Assembly (NCBI GenBank): GCA_025403435.1
Contig: CM046330.1
Coordinates: 17,754,239-17,818,238, forward strand
Reading direction: 5' to 3'
From: Artocarpus heterophyllus
Lineage: Eukaryota > Streptophyta > Magnoliopsida > Rosales > Moraceae
Length of the DNA stretch: 64,000 bases
Below the pieces are notes generated by a model. The model ran no database searches, was not told where the DNA came from, and saw nothing but the letters and a program-made list of their open reading frames with translations. The translations under genes were made by a program, and so were the position numbers. Shown piece after piece: positions 48,234 to 57,588 of the stretch. Each line of letters opens with the position of its first letter. The first letter of the stretch is position 1.

Positions 48234-49061
48234 ATGCAAACTGTGAGTTACTCTGATTTCCAGTGTGACATTCCCGAACTTAAGGGAGACAACTATAAGG
48301 TGTGGAAGGAGAGAATTCTTCTTCATTTAGGTGTCATGGACATTGACTTGGCTATCCGTAAGGATGAACCACCTGCCATTACGGAGACCAGCCAGCCAGA
48401 TGACGTTGACCGTTATGAAAAATGGGAGCGATCTAATCGCCTTTGCGTAATGTTCATAAAGACGAAGATCTCGGCTGGCATACGTGGTTCATTGGAGCAA
48501 TATGACAATGTACGAGCTCTGATGAAGGCAATTGATGAGTAGTTTGCTACATCAGACAAAGCCTTGGCTAGCACCTTGATAATGAAATTTTCATCCATGA
48601 AGCTTACTGGAATTCATGGTGTGCGTGAGCACATCATGCAAATGAGGGACATAGCGGCTCAGCTAAAGACACTTGAGGTTGAGATGTCTGAAACCTTCCT
48701 TGTGCACTACATCCTCAACACTCTCCCACATCAATATGGACCTTTCAAGATATCCTACAACACACATAAGGATAAGTGGTCCATCAATGAATTGATGACC
48801 ATGTGTGTCCAAGAAGAAGGAAGGCTTGTTATGGAAGCGGGAGAGAGTATGCATCTGGCAACTCAAAGGAAGAACAAGGGCCAAGCCAAGAATAAGGGAA
48901 AAGGCAAACTACCTGCTCAAGCTGATATCAAGAAGGAATCCAGGTGCTTCTTTTGTAAAAAGAAAGGGCACATAAAGAAGAGTTGTCCTAAATATCAGAG
49001 ATGGCTTGACAAAAAAGGTACTCAATTCTCACTTGTTTGTTATGAATCTAATATGGTTTGA
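48234..49061 (+). pseudogene. copia element C gag, broken
   Basis: It starts MQTVSYSDFQCDIPELKGDN at 48234. The core has 'YKVWKERILLHLGVMDIDLA', and after a TAG at 48540 (probably from a Gln codon) the same frame continues with 'MKFSSMKLTGIHGVREHIMQ' and 'LNTLPHQYGPFKISYNTHKD'. The zinc knuckle is intact: CFFCKKKGHIKKSC near 48946-48987. Gag forms the particle and packages RNA. A frameshift near 49020-49060 separates it from protease, and the gag frame ends at 49061. Confidence 0.85.
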
Positions 49062-50565
49062 ACATAACACATGGTGGATTGATTCTGATTCTTCAATCCA
49101 TGTCACTAATTCCTTGCAGGGATTGCAAGGCCTAAGGAAGCCAGTGGGAAGTGAGCAGTGCATCTATTCAGGCAACAAGATGCGCTCACATGTAGAGGCT
49201 GTCGGAACATGCAATTTAGTTTTATCTAGTGGTTTTATTTTAAAATTAGAAAAGACATTTTATATTCCTAGTTTTTCTAGGAATTTAATTTTAGTTTCAA
49301 GGCTTGTACCATTGGGATTTTCCTTTAATTTTTCAGACACTATATTGAGTTTGTTTTATAGATCTGAACTTATTGGAAATGGTATATTGTCAAATGGTCT
49401 TTTCAAAATTAATTTACAAGATAAAACTTCTTATACTTCTATGCATGTTCAAGATAATGCTGGCATTAAGAGATGTGTTATGAATGAAGATTCCTCTATG
49501 TTGTGGCACCGTAGATTGGGTCATATCTCTATTGAGAGAATAAATAGACTAGTGAATGATGGAGTACTTAGTACTCTAGATTTTGCTGACTTTGACATTT
49601 GTGTAGACTGCATAAAGGGAAAACAGACCAATATGTCAAAGAAAGGTGCCAAGAGGAGTTCAGACATATTAGAGATCATACATACAGATATTTGTAGTCC
49701 AGACATAGACGCGTATGGTCAAAAGTATTTCATTACTTTCATTGATGATTACTCACGATATATGTATCTCTACTTGCTTCATAACAAAAATGAAGCTATA
49801 GATGCCTTTAAGGTGTTTAAGGCAGAAGTAGAGAAACAATGTGGTAAGTAAATAAAGATAGTGAGATCTGATAGAGGTGGTGAATACTATGGTAGATACA
49901 CCGAAGATGGACAAGCGCTTAGTCCATTTGCGAAGTTTCTTCAAGAACATAGGATAGTTGCCCAATATACTATGCCCGGTTCTCCAGATCAAAATGGTGT
50001 GGCAGAAAGAAGAAACCGAACATTGTTGGATATGGTGCGGAGCATGCTTAGCAACTCCAAGCTTCCTAGGTCTTTGTGGACTGAAGCTCTCAAGATGGCT
50101 GTGTATATATTAAACCGAGTTCCAACTAAGGCTGTCTCAAAGACACCGTTCGAGTTATGGAAAGGTTGGAAACCGAGTTTGCAACATATACGCGTTTGGG
50201 GATGCCCGTCTGAAGTGAGAGTCTATAATCCACAAGAAAAGAAACTAGACCCAAGGACCATAAGTGGGTATTTCATTGGATATGCTGAACGGTCTAAAGG
50301 ATATAGATTTTGTTGTCCATCACATACCACTAGGTTTGTGGAATCAAGGAATGCCAAATTTCTTGAGAATGACTTGATCAGTGGGAGCGATCGATCCTGG
50401 AACACCGTTCTAGAGAAAGATCATATAGATGCTCAAGCTTCCACTTCATATGATAGAGTGATTGTTATATACGACATGCCTACAGTTCAAATGCGTGTTG
50501 AACAACAACCAGTCATTCAAGTTCCACAGATTGCTGATCAAGAAGTAGTAGATCCAGTTGAATAG
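49062..50565 (+). pseudogene. copia element C protease and integrase, broken
   Basis: The protease active site reads 'WWIDSDSSIHVTNS' near 49072, with D-S-D in place of D-S-G. Pre-integrase and zinc part follow ('LWHRRLGHISIERINRLV', 'CVDCIKGKQ'), then the integrase core 'IIHTDICSPD', '[15 protein letters not shown]', 'VRSDRGGEYYG' and 'DQNGVAERRNRTL', so all three catalytic acidic residues are present. A TAA at 49849 replaces a Gln codon between the core motifs. The frame closes at 50563 with CAG changed to TAG. Confidence 0.85.
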
Positions 50566-51106
50566 CCAGTTGATCAACATGCTCCTCAAGAGAATGTTGA
50601 ATCAGCATTAAGGAGATCTACTAGAGTAAGGCGATCAGCCATTCCTAGTGACTATTTTGTATATCTACAAGAGTCTGACTACAACATTGGAACCGAAAAT
50701 GATCCAAAAACATTTTCACAAGCCATGAGTTGTAAGGAATCTAACTTGTGGTATGATGCCATGAAAGATGAGATGAACTCTATGTCATCTAATGGAGTCT
50801 GGGATCTTGTCAAGTTGCCTGATGGTGTAAAAGCCATTGGATGCAAATGGGTCTTCAAGACAAAGAAAGACTCATTAGGCAACATTGAGAGACATAAGGC
50901 AAGACTCGTTGCTAAAGGATTCACTCAAAGGGAAGGTATAGATTACACTGAGACTTTTTCTCCTGTATCTAAAAAGGACTCCCTTCGTGTGATCATGGCA
51001 TTAGTAGCTCATTTTGATTTTGAGTTACATCAGATGGATGTGAAAACGACATTCCTCAATGGTGATCTAGAGGAAGAGGTTTATATGAAACAACCTGAAG
51101 GATTCT
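50566..51106 (+). pseudogene. copia element C reverse transcriptase, interrupted
   Basis: The linker ('RRSTRVRRSAIPSDYFVYLQ') leads into RT: 'AIGCKWVFKTKKDSLGNIER', 'ARLVAKGFTQREGIDYTETF', 'MDVKTTFLNGDLEEEVYMKQ'. It stops at the PEGF motif, where the LOG-bearing element inserted. RT continues in the same frame at 59684 on the far side. Confidence 0.87.
51102..51106. repeat. target-site duplication ATTCT (left)
   Basis: It is identical to 59679-59683 on the other side of the inserted element. Confidence 0.9.
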
Positions 51107-53196
51107 TGTGACACCCGTTATTCTCCTAACGGGTATTGAGGTAATTAAATTAATTTTTAATGTATAAAAAAAATTGCTTCATTTAAATTTATTTTATAAT
51201 ATTTATTTTTATCTATTTTTAAATTTTTTAAAATTCTCTTATATTTATTTAGTATGATTACTAAAAAGCCTTAGAACTTCTAATAAATCTCAAAAATGTC
51301 ATATTGGCATTATGTGTGTTAAAGTCTTTAGATGAGACATAAGGATATCTTTTCCAACTACTCTTGACCCTCATTTTCTTTATTTCCTCCGTGACATGCT
51401 TCAACATGTCTCCTCTATAATTGTTTCCATCACTTCTCTTCAAAGACTTCATCTTTTCTTCCTTTCTCTTCCACGGTTCCCACACTCTTCTTCTCATTTC
51501 TTTGCTGAAGCAAAATACTTAGAGAACTTCTTCAAGGCAGCCATAAAAATCAGCCACCATCACCTCCATTTGAGCAAGAATTTCAGTCATACCGAAGTAA
51601 AGGAACCTGTTTTGAAGCCATTTCAAGCTTCCAACTAACCATAATCCGAGGTTAGAATCTTATGAACAAATTTAGTCTTTCATTTATAAATTTTCTTTTA
51701 TACTAAAGAATTATTCAATTTTTGTATTGGAAACTAGTAAATCTGCCAGTTTGTTATGGTATACCAGCTGCTAACCTGAACCAAGAACCCATCTTTGCTC
51801 ACCACCTAATTCTTTAATGTCTTGCAACCTTTCCAATATTATCCTAAGTGATTGATGAATCTTATTAGAGACTAAAACATATAGATTACTTGTTCACATT
51901 TTATATTGTGTTAAGACAAAAATTGTTTACTGTGGTATTCAAAAGAGATTTATATAAAAGCTTTAATGGCATACTAGTAAGATAGGTTTACACATGATTT
52001 ATTTATGAATGTAGTTGTATGTTGTGCTTTAGTTTTAATTGTCCTTATGCACGCCTTAGGATCAAGGGAGTATGGAGCTAACGTTAATTGATTCCAGGAT
52101 TAAAAGATTGTTGATAAGCTTGAAAGGTAGGGATTCTATTACTCATTTTTGTGAGGTTTTTATAGAATTAAAATTGATTGTTTTGCCGCAATATATATAT
52201 ATCTATGTTGAACTGATATTATATGAGTATCACATATGAAACTATGACATGGACTCGTCTTGTATTGTACGGCGAGGAACATAATGAATTGACACATGTT
52301 ATAAATTGAGAAGCATGGTTAGGAAAACTAACTCTATTGATAATGATTCAATATAGAGAAATTGTGAGACATGAAGAGGGCGACGGTTACGTCCTTGGGC
52401 ATGAATACCCTAAAAGGTAAAATAGGGGGAAGGCGATGACGCTTCCTTGGGTTGAAAGTCCCAAAACACACTGTACAGGAATCGATTTGGTGAGGACTCG
52501 GGGCTTGATGTCCCCTCACCGGAACACCCTTGGAATGTTTATAGGGTGATCAAGTGCGCCCATTTGGGTTTCGATGAGTTGAGTGATACTCAATTTAACA
52601 TGGATACCTAGGAACAATGATGATTGGTAATATTTGTATAAATGTGTAATTATGACACTTGGTAATGATTAACTACGGTATCCATAAGATGTGATCATAA
52701 TAAACCTCATAATATGGAATATGATGTGACTTACTAACCATGCAGATTTTAATGTGGTAATGATAAAAACCTAAAGGTGAGTAATGGCTTTCTCTACTGA
52801 GCATAGTGTCGCTCATTCCCTTATGTTTATATCTTTTCAGGACTCACTAAGTGTGAGGTGGCTACGAGAAATATAGTTGAGGAAGTGATGTAACTATATT
52901 ACATTGGGACTGCTTCAATCGTTGAGAATGTTCTTCATGATAATGTAAGCATCAATTGTTACTTTCTGTGACTGTATTACAATGTGTTGAGGGTTAAAAT
53001 GATGATGACAACAGTTTATATTATTAAATTTAAGGTGCTACATTAAACTGTGGTTTATTTGTCGTTTATATTTTTATTTTTGAGTTGGGAGTTTTCATTT
53101 AAGTCCCGGGCAAATTTTATTTTAAGGTTTTACTTTTATTATTTATTTTTATTTTATCTCATTAAAAACTGTTAACCCCCATATAGGGGCGTTACA
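51107..53196 (+). repeat. 5' LTR of the LOG-bearing element, 2,090 bp
   Basis: It begins TGTGACACCCGTTATTCTCC and ends AGGGGCGTTACA. Compared by eye with the 3' LTR I find four substitutions (three around 51227-51239 and one near 53183) and two single-base indels in A and T runs. Small ORFs inside it are duplicated exactly in the other LTR and are not genes. Confidence 0.93.
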
Positions 53197-53203
53197 GAAT
53201 TTT

Positions 53204-53220
53204 TGGTATCAGAGCCTAGG
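53204..53220 (+). promoter_or_regulatory. primer-binding site of the LOG-bearing element
   Basis: TGGTATCAGAGCCTAGG lies seven bases inside the LTR. It is complementary to initiator-Met tRNA. Confidence 0.88.
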
Positions 53221-54816
53221 TTCGGTTAACCTAGGGAGTGTAGCACCACTTTAAAAAAATATATTTTTGAGATGGTTTTGAAGCTGAATTTTCATTGTCT
53301 TCATCAAAATGAACCTTCACATTGATTTATACAGTCTAGAAGGATGTAACATGGAAAGGCCATAGAATGAAAATATCAATAGTTATATGAGTACAATAAT
53401 TATATAGAAGAAAAGTATTAATAGTTATAAGGGAATGATAATTATATGGAATGAGTTTATAAGTAGAATGCTTATGAGAGATTCGTATAATATTTGGACC
53501 TATAAGCATATCTAATTCGTATAAACGATGAGAAATTCGTATAGATACGAGGATTTAAAAGCCTTTTGTCTCGTGAAAAACAATAAGAAATATAAGGCTT
53601 GATTTATTGATTTTAAAGTTTGGCATAGATATGTCAAATTTTTCGTAATTGATTCAAACCTAAGTAATGATTATGTGTGGATTCGATGGAACACATAAGT
53701 GTCAATATCTTTTCTTAAAAGTTCTATTTATTTGAGGAATATGATATAAGTTGGGAATCATGGTATTGAATCTTGAGAGAGATAAATGTTAGACTTTTGG
53801 TCTGTTGAGACTGTGTAAAGTCTAGAATGCATGAATCTCAAAATTGGAATATTTCGTTACGTACATTGTATTTAAGTGTATCAGTGAATCTTTATATATA
53901 GATGCAATAGAAAAATGATCAATAGGAGTTTCCTTAAGTAAATCATAATACTTAAGGCACTTATAATAATTTTTGATAATTACGATAAAATGTTTAAGTT
54001 TTAGATGTTTAGATGTGAATCTTTTGGTTACCTAAGGTTTTGTTATATGAGGAAATTATATATTGTATGAGTAGAATTATGGGGATTGTAGATGTTCTTA
54101 AGTAGTAACATCAAGTGTCTTTGTTCATTGATATGGTCTACGTTGGAAGACGTAAATCGTATTGATTTCAAGGTTAGTCGCATTCTAAACCCTTGGTAGT
54201 AATGATGATGAATCCATTGATAGATGTTAAGTATTATGAATAACATATGGGTGTATGCATTGTTCAATAAGGTTTTGATTAAAACAAAATCATTTGAGTT
54301 GCTGGAAGATTGTGTTGTTATGAAATGATTTTAAATATCATTCAGGAAGATCCTTGTTGTCGTTAAATTAGATTTGTTGTTTATAGTTAACTTTATCTAT
54401 AGTGGACTTTGAATTGGGTTTAAGATTTATACAAATTGGTTTTCAATTTTATGTTTGTTATTTAACTCATTCCAAATGTGTTAAGGCCCGAAACAACCTG
54501 ACCATTTTCAACTTAGAACATTTGGGCCTAGTTCAAATCTTAAATCAGTTTGATTCACACTGTCTCTCCCACGTGGTCTCTATACGTGTCATATACAGTG
54601 GTTTAATTATTGTTTACATATACGTTTACTGTGCATAAGAGCTTATTTCTCCGAGTTCACTTTTTCTCTCTTAATTTGTTATTTTCTCTCTAAATCGCAA
54701 ATCCTCTTCTTTTTCATTAAAAATTCTTCTTTTTCTCTAAAAGAAGAAGGAATTCTAGGATTCTGCAATTTACTATCTTAATTTTTCCTTTCTATTTACT
54801 CTTCTTTCATCTCATC
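53221..54816 (+). other. leader of the LOG-bearing element, non-coding
   Basis: I see no gag remnant and no ORF with family resemblance in these 1.6 kb. The last 170 bp before the ATG at 54817 are pyrimidine-rich (CTCTTCTTTTT-type), like a plant 5' UTR, and differ in texture from the AT-rich stretch before it. The boundary near 54640 may mark where captured sequence begins. Confidence 0.6.
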
Positions 54817-55338
54817 ATGGACCCAAAGTACCAACACCTGAGAAAGTATTTCCCATCACTCTCCCAAAAGATTCTCAGAAAGAAATACAAGGCTAGAATT
54901 ACTCGGTTGTGGATTCTTATGCGTTTTGGTATCCCTTGTGATGTGAGAATGCTAATAGAGGGGAAAATCCGTCCGAGTGACTTTAGTCAAGATGTCGGTT
55001 TACCAGGAACAGGTACCAGTCGTAGTGCAATGAAAAGAAGAGCTCGTGCCATCGTGGTCACTTGTAACAAATGTGGAAGACAAAATTGTAACGGTAAATG
55101 TACTTCACCTGGTTATATGTCTACGAATAGAGAGGATAAAATAAGGTTTTGTAGGAATGGACTTTCAAAGGAGAACTTGGATAGCATCCATCCTCCTCTT
55201 CACGGTCACCCTAGTGGATATGTTCAAGGAGCTATTTTTAAACTCTGGCCTAAATTTTATACAGAAAGACAACGCCTCAGGAATATGGTATTTTTAGATC
55301 CTGTTTGCCAAGCCATAAGAAAACTGGATGGGGAATAA
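54817..55338 (+). CDS. 173-aa basic Cys-rich protein, resembles plant-virus nucleic-acid-binding protein
   Basis: The ATG at 54817 has a strong context (ATCATGG) and the frame is intact to TAA. Residues 1-60 are basic and hydrophobic, with a helical-looking stretch at 30-50 (LWILMRFGIPCDVRMLIEGK). Residues 69-77 form a basic patch (RSAMKRRAR). Right behind it is a four-Cys zinc-finger candidate, C-x2-C-x4-C-x3-C, with Cys at 83, 86, 91 and 95. Residues 102-115 (STNREDKIRFCRNG) follow. This order, hydrophobic region, Ser/Arg-rich patch, compact Cys finger, then a K-I-x-F-x-x-x-G segment, is that of the cysteine-rich nucleic-acid-binding proteins of carlavirus-type plant viruses, which bind nucleic acid and act as silencing suppressors or transcription activators. 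The C-terminal 55 residues are extra and unassigned. The match is by pattern only; a plant zinc-binding protein of other origin is possible. Confidence 0.75.
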   Translation: MDPKYQHLRKYFPSLSQKILRKKYKARITRLWILMRFGIPCDVRMLIEGKIRPSDFSQDVGLPGTGTSRSAMKRRARAIVVTCNKCGRQNCNGKCTSPGYMSTNREDKIRFCRNGLSKENLDSIHPPLHGHPSGYVQGAIFKLWPKFYTERQRLRNMVFLDPVCQAIRKLDGE

Positions 55339-55982
55339 GTCATCGCTCTATAAAGGTTATTTAGTCTTTACTTATTTGAAGCAGTTTTAGCTGATGTTCA
55401 ACAGTTTGTGTTTTTCTTTTACTCAGAATATTTGCTTTTGTGTTTGAAATAATTGTGATTATTAGATTGATACAGTAAGTGTTAATATCTTATTTAATTT
55501 ATGATTTTCTTAAATATATATATATAATAAAATATATTATCTTATCAGACACGTTACATACGGTACAGTAATATGTTTGAATTTTGAAAAGCTTATCCAG
55601 ATATTTCAAGATTTGTGTCTCAAATTTCAAAAGTTCTACAGTATTTGTCGTTTATATTAAATTTCTCGACTTGGTGTATATTTGTCAAAAAGTCTACAGT
55701 GTGTCATGAGGGTCTTCTGTCGAATTGTTCTCAATTGTCAAAAGTTATACAATTAGAGTCTAATCTTTTTCAAAAAGTGAATCAGATTTTCTATAAACTA
55801 TCAATCACCTTATCATACTTTCTTATCCGCACAAGATTTTGTTTAAATCTTTGGATTACTTTTTCATTACCTACTCGTCTATCTCTTTAGCCCTTTTTGT
55901 ATATTTCTCATCTTTAAAATCTCATGTAGAACCCGAAGTCTAAGTGGAGCAGACATTAAGCAACCACTTCTATAAACCAAAT
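55339..55982 (+). other. spacer between the two captured ORFs
   Basis: These 644 bp are AT-rich with a TA run at 55513-55530. A TATAAA at 55792-55797 lies about 185 bp upstream of the LOG ATG and could be its own TATA box. The 91-codon frame at 55615-55890 starts at GTG and resembles nothing, so it is not called as a gene. Confidence 0.5.
55792..55797 (+). promoter_or_regulatory. candidate TATA box for the LOG ORF
   Basis: TATAAA sits within CTATAAACTATCAATCACC, at a distance that would give a 5' UTR of about 150 nt. It is one of several AT-rich possibilities; the LTR promoter could also drive the gene. Confidence 0.25.
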
Positions 55983-56633
55983 ATGTCTACCTCTCAGTCC
56001 ACGAAGAAAATAAAGAATGTCTGTGCCTTTTGTGGTTCCAGCTTTGGAAAAGATAAAGCTTATTTAGAAGCTGTAAATCACTTAGGGCAAGTCCTAGCAC
56101 GCAAAAAGATTAACATAATCTATGGGGGTGGTAGTATAAAAATGATGGTAAATATGGCACTAGCAGCTAGGTCTAGCGACGCTACTGATGTAAAAATTTG
56201 GCCTTATATTCCAGTTGAAGGAAACCTTTGTAAGGAAGCCATAGGTAAGGGAGAAGGAGTCAGGAGTATCCCTAAAAATTTTAAAGACATAATCTATAAT
56301 TCTGATGCTTTTATAGCATTACCTGGTGGTCTAGGTACTCTTGAGGAAATATTTATAGTTGCTTGTGGGCAATTGTTGGGCTTTTATTCCAAACCTTTGG
56401 GACTGCTGAATGTAAATGGGTTTTATGACGGTCTTTTGAAATTTCTAGATTACGCTGTGGAAGAAAACATCACTACAGAATCGGAGAGACAAATCTTTGT
56501 TACTGCTTCAACAGCTGAGGAATTGATAGATAAAATGCAAATCATACATCCAGAATCCGACACTGCAACATCCAAGCTTGAATGGGAAAGGGAAAGCCGG
56601 GAGCGGCCAATTGATTTGAATCTCCATCTGTAA
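55983..56633 (+). CDS. LOG-like: LOG-family protein (cytokinin riboside 5'-monophosphate phosphoribohydrolase-like)
   Basis: The ATG at 55983 (MSTSQSTKKIKNVCAFCGSS) gives 216 aa, the usual LOG length. The open frame extends upstream to a GTG at 55944 but has no earlier ATG. Motifs: CGSSFGK at residues 17-23, YGGGSIKMM at 47-55 and PGGLGTLEE at 114-122, then PLGLLNVNGFYDGLL, all in LOG order on a Rossmann-like fold. LOG enzymes hydrolyse cytokinin nucleoside monophosphates to active free bases in the cytosol. The Arg/Lys-containing segment that precedes PGGxGT in canonical LOGs is altered here (residues 97-107, IPKNFKDIIYN), and the glycine after GGGSI is lysine, so activity is uncertain. Plant LOG genes have several introns; this one has none, which points to capture through an RNA. 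The C-terminus is intact and ends at TAA 56631-56633. Confidence 0.9.
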   Translation: MSTSQSTKKIKNVCAFCGSSFGKDKAYLEAVNHLGQVLARKKINIIYGGGSIKMMVNMALAARSSDATDVKIWPYIPVEGNLCKEAIGKGEGVRSIPKNFKDIIYNSDAFIALPGGLGTLEEIFIVACGQLLGFYSKPLGLLNVNGFYDGLLKFLDYAVEENITTESERQIFVTASTAEELIDKMQIIHPESDTATSKLEWERESRERPIDLNLHL

Positions 56634-57574
56634 TCTTTTTGTTTTATCTATGGCATGTAGGCATGTGTGTCCGTATTTCGTGTGTTACGAATAACCGTTT
56701 GCCTTGTATTCTGTGTTTCTTGTGGTACGTCGTTGTTAAATCTTTTAGATTCATTGAGCCTAATGCCGGGATGGCTGGATACGGAGTACTTGATGCTCTC
56801 AAAACGCATCCTTCTTAAGGTCCGATCTTTTGTTTATCGATGTTTTTGTATCCTCTAAGCATGCATGATATGGATAGCTGGTATACGGAGTGCCTTGTAC
56901 TCTCGAAACGTATCCGTATCATATTTGTAATGTGTAATATTCTGTTAATATTATGTGGAAGTACCAGAGTCAGTTATGGGGATATTCCATATGAAATATG
57001 AGTATATTATTTGGGTTGAATGTTTGTGTCATGAGGATAGCTGTTTAATGAAAAATATGTCGGGTATGTTTGCAACTCTGAGATTCCGTTTAATATCTCT
57101 ATGAGTAAGTTTAATGTATAGTTTTGAATAAAAGCGTTTGTGATATATGTTTTATGATTATGTTTTAGTTTATTAGTTGAGGTATGAAATCAAATATATT
57201 TGACTTTTCCTTACTCAAAAAGGAAAAGGAACCTAAAGATGAAGTATATAAAATTTCTCTGGCAATCTCCTTAAATGTGATTGTAAATCACGGTCCATGG
57301 ACAATGAAGGACTGGAATCATGATATGGTCAATATGTATGCCTGATCAGATTCTTAGACTATTATACGGTGTTATAAGTTGAAACTTGTCAGAAATACTC
57401 TCATTGAGGGATTTAGGAGTAAGATTTATTATGCAAGTAAATAAGTGGAGATACGATAACTTAACTTTGGAAGATAAACAACATTAACGGTTTAGACTCG
57501 GAATTGGAATCATAATGGAATCAAAATTTTTACTAGTATTGCTAGAATTGAAATTTCGAGGACGAAATTTCTTT
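56634..57574 (+). other. 3' non-coding part of the LOG-bearing element with a 43-bp direct repeat
   Basis: Two copies of a GGATRGCTGG(T)ATACGGAGT unit lie at 56769-56811 and 56872-56915, 103 bp apart. The last 60 bp (GAAATTTCGAGGACGAAATT) are the standard pol-tail/polypurine lead-in of gypsy elements, so this end is ancestral element sequence and not captured DNA. Confidence 0.6.
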
Positions 57575-57588
57575 AAGGGGGGTAGAGC
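57575..57588 (+). promoter_or_regulatory. polypurine tract of the LOG-bearing element
   Basis: AAGGGGGGTAGAGC lies directly before the 3' LTR start TGTGACACCC. Confidence 0.88.

Noticed and set aside
51261..52519. Small ORFs inside the LTR of the LOG-bearing element
   Set aside because: They lie in LTR sequence, are duplicated exactly in the second LTR, and show no domain.
55615..55890. 91-codon frame between the two captured ORFs
   Set aside because: It starts at GTG, is hydrophobic because the sequence is T-rich, and resembles no family.
55944..55982. N-terminal extension of the LOG frame
   Set aside because: The upstream start is GTG; the first ATG at 55983 gives the usual LOG length and a good context.
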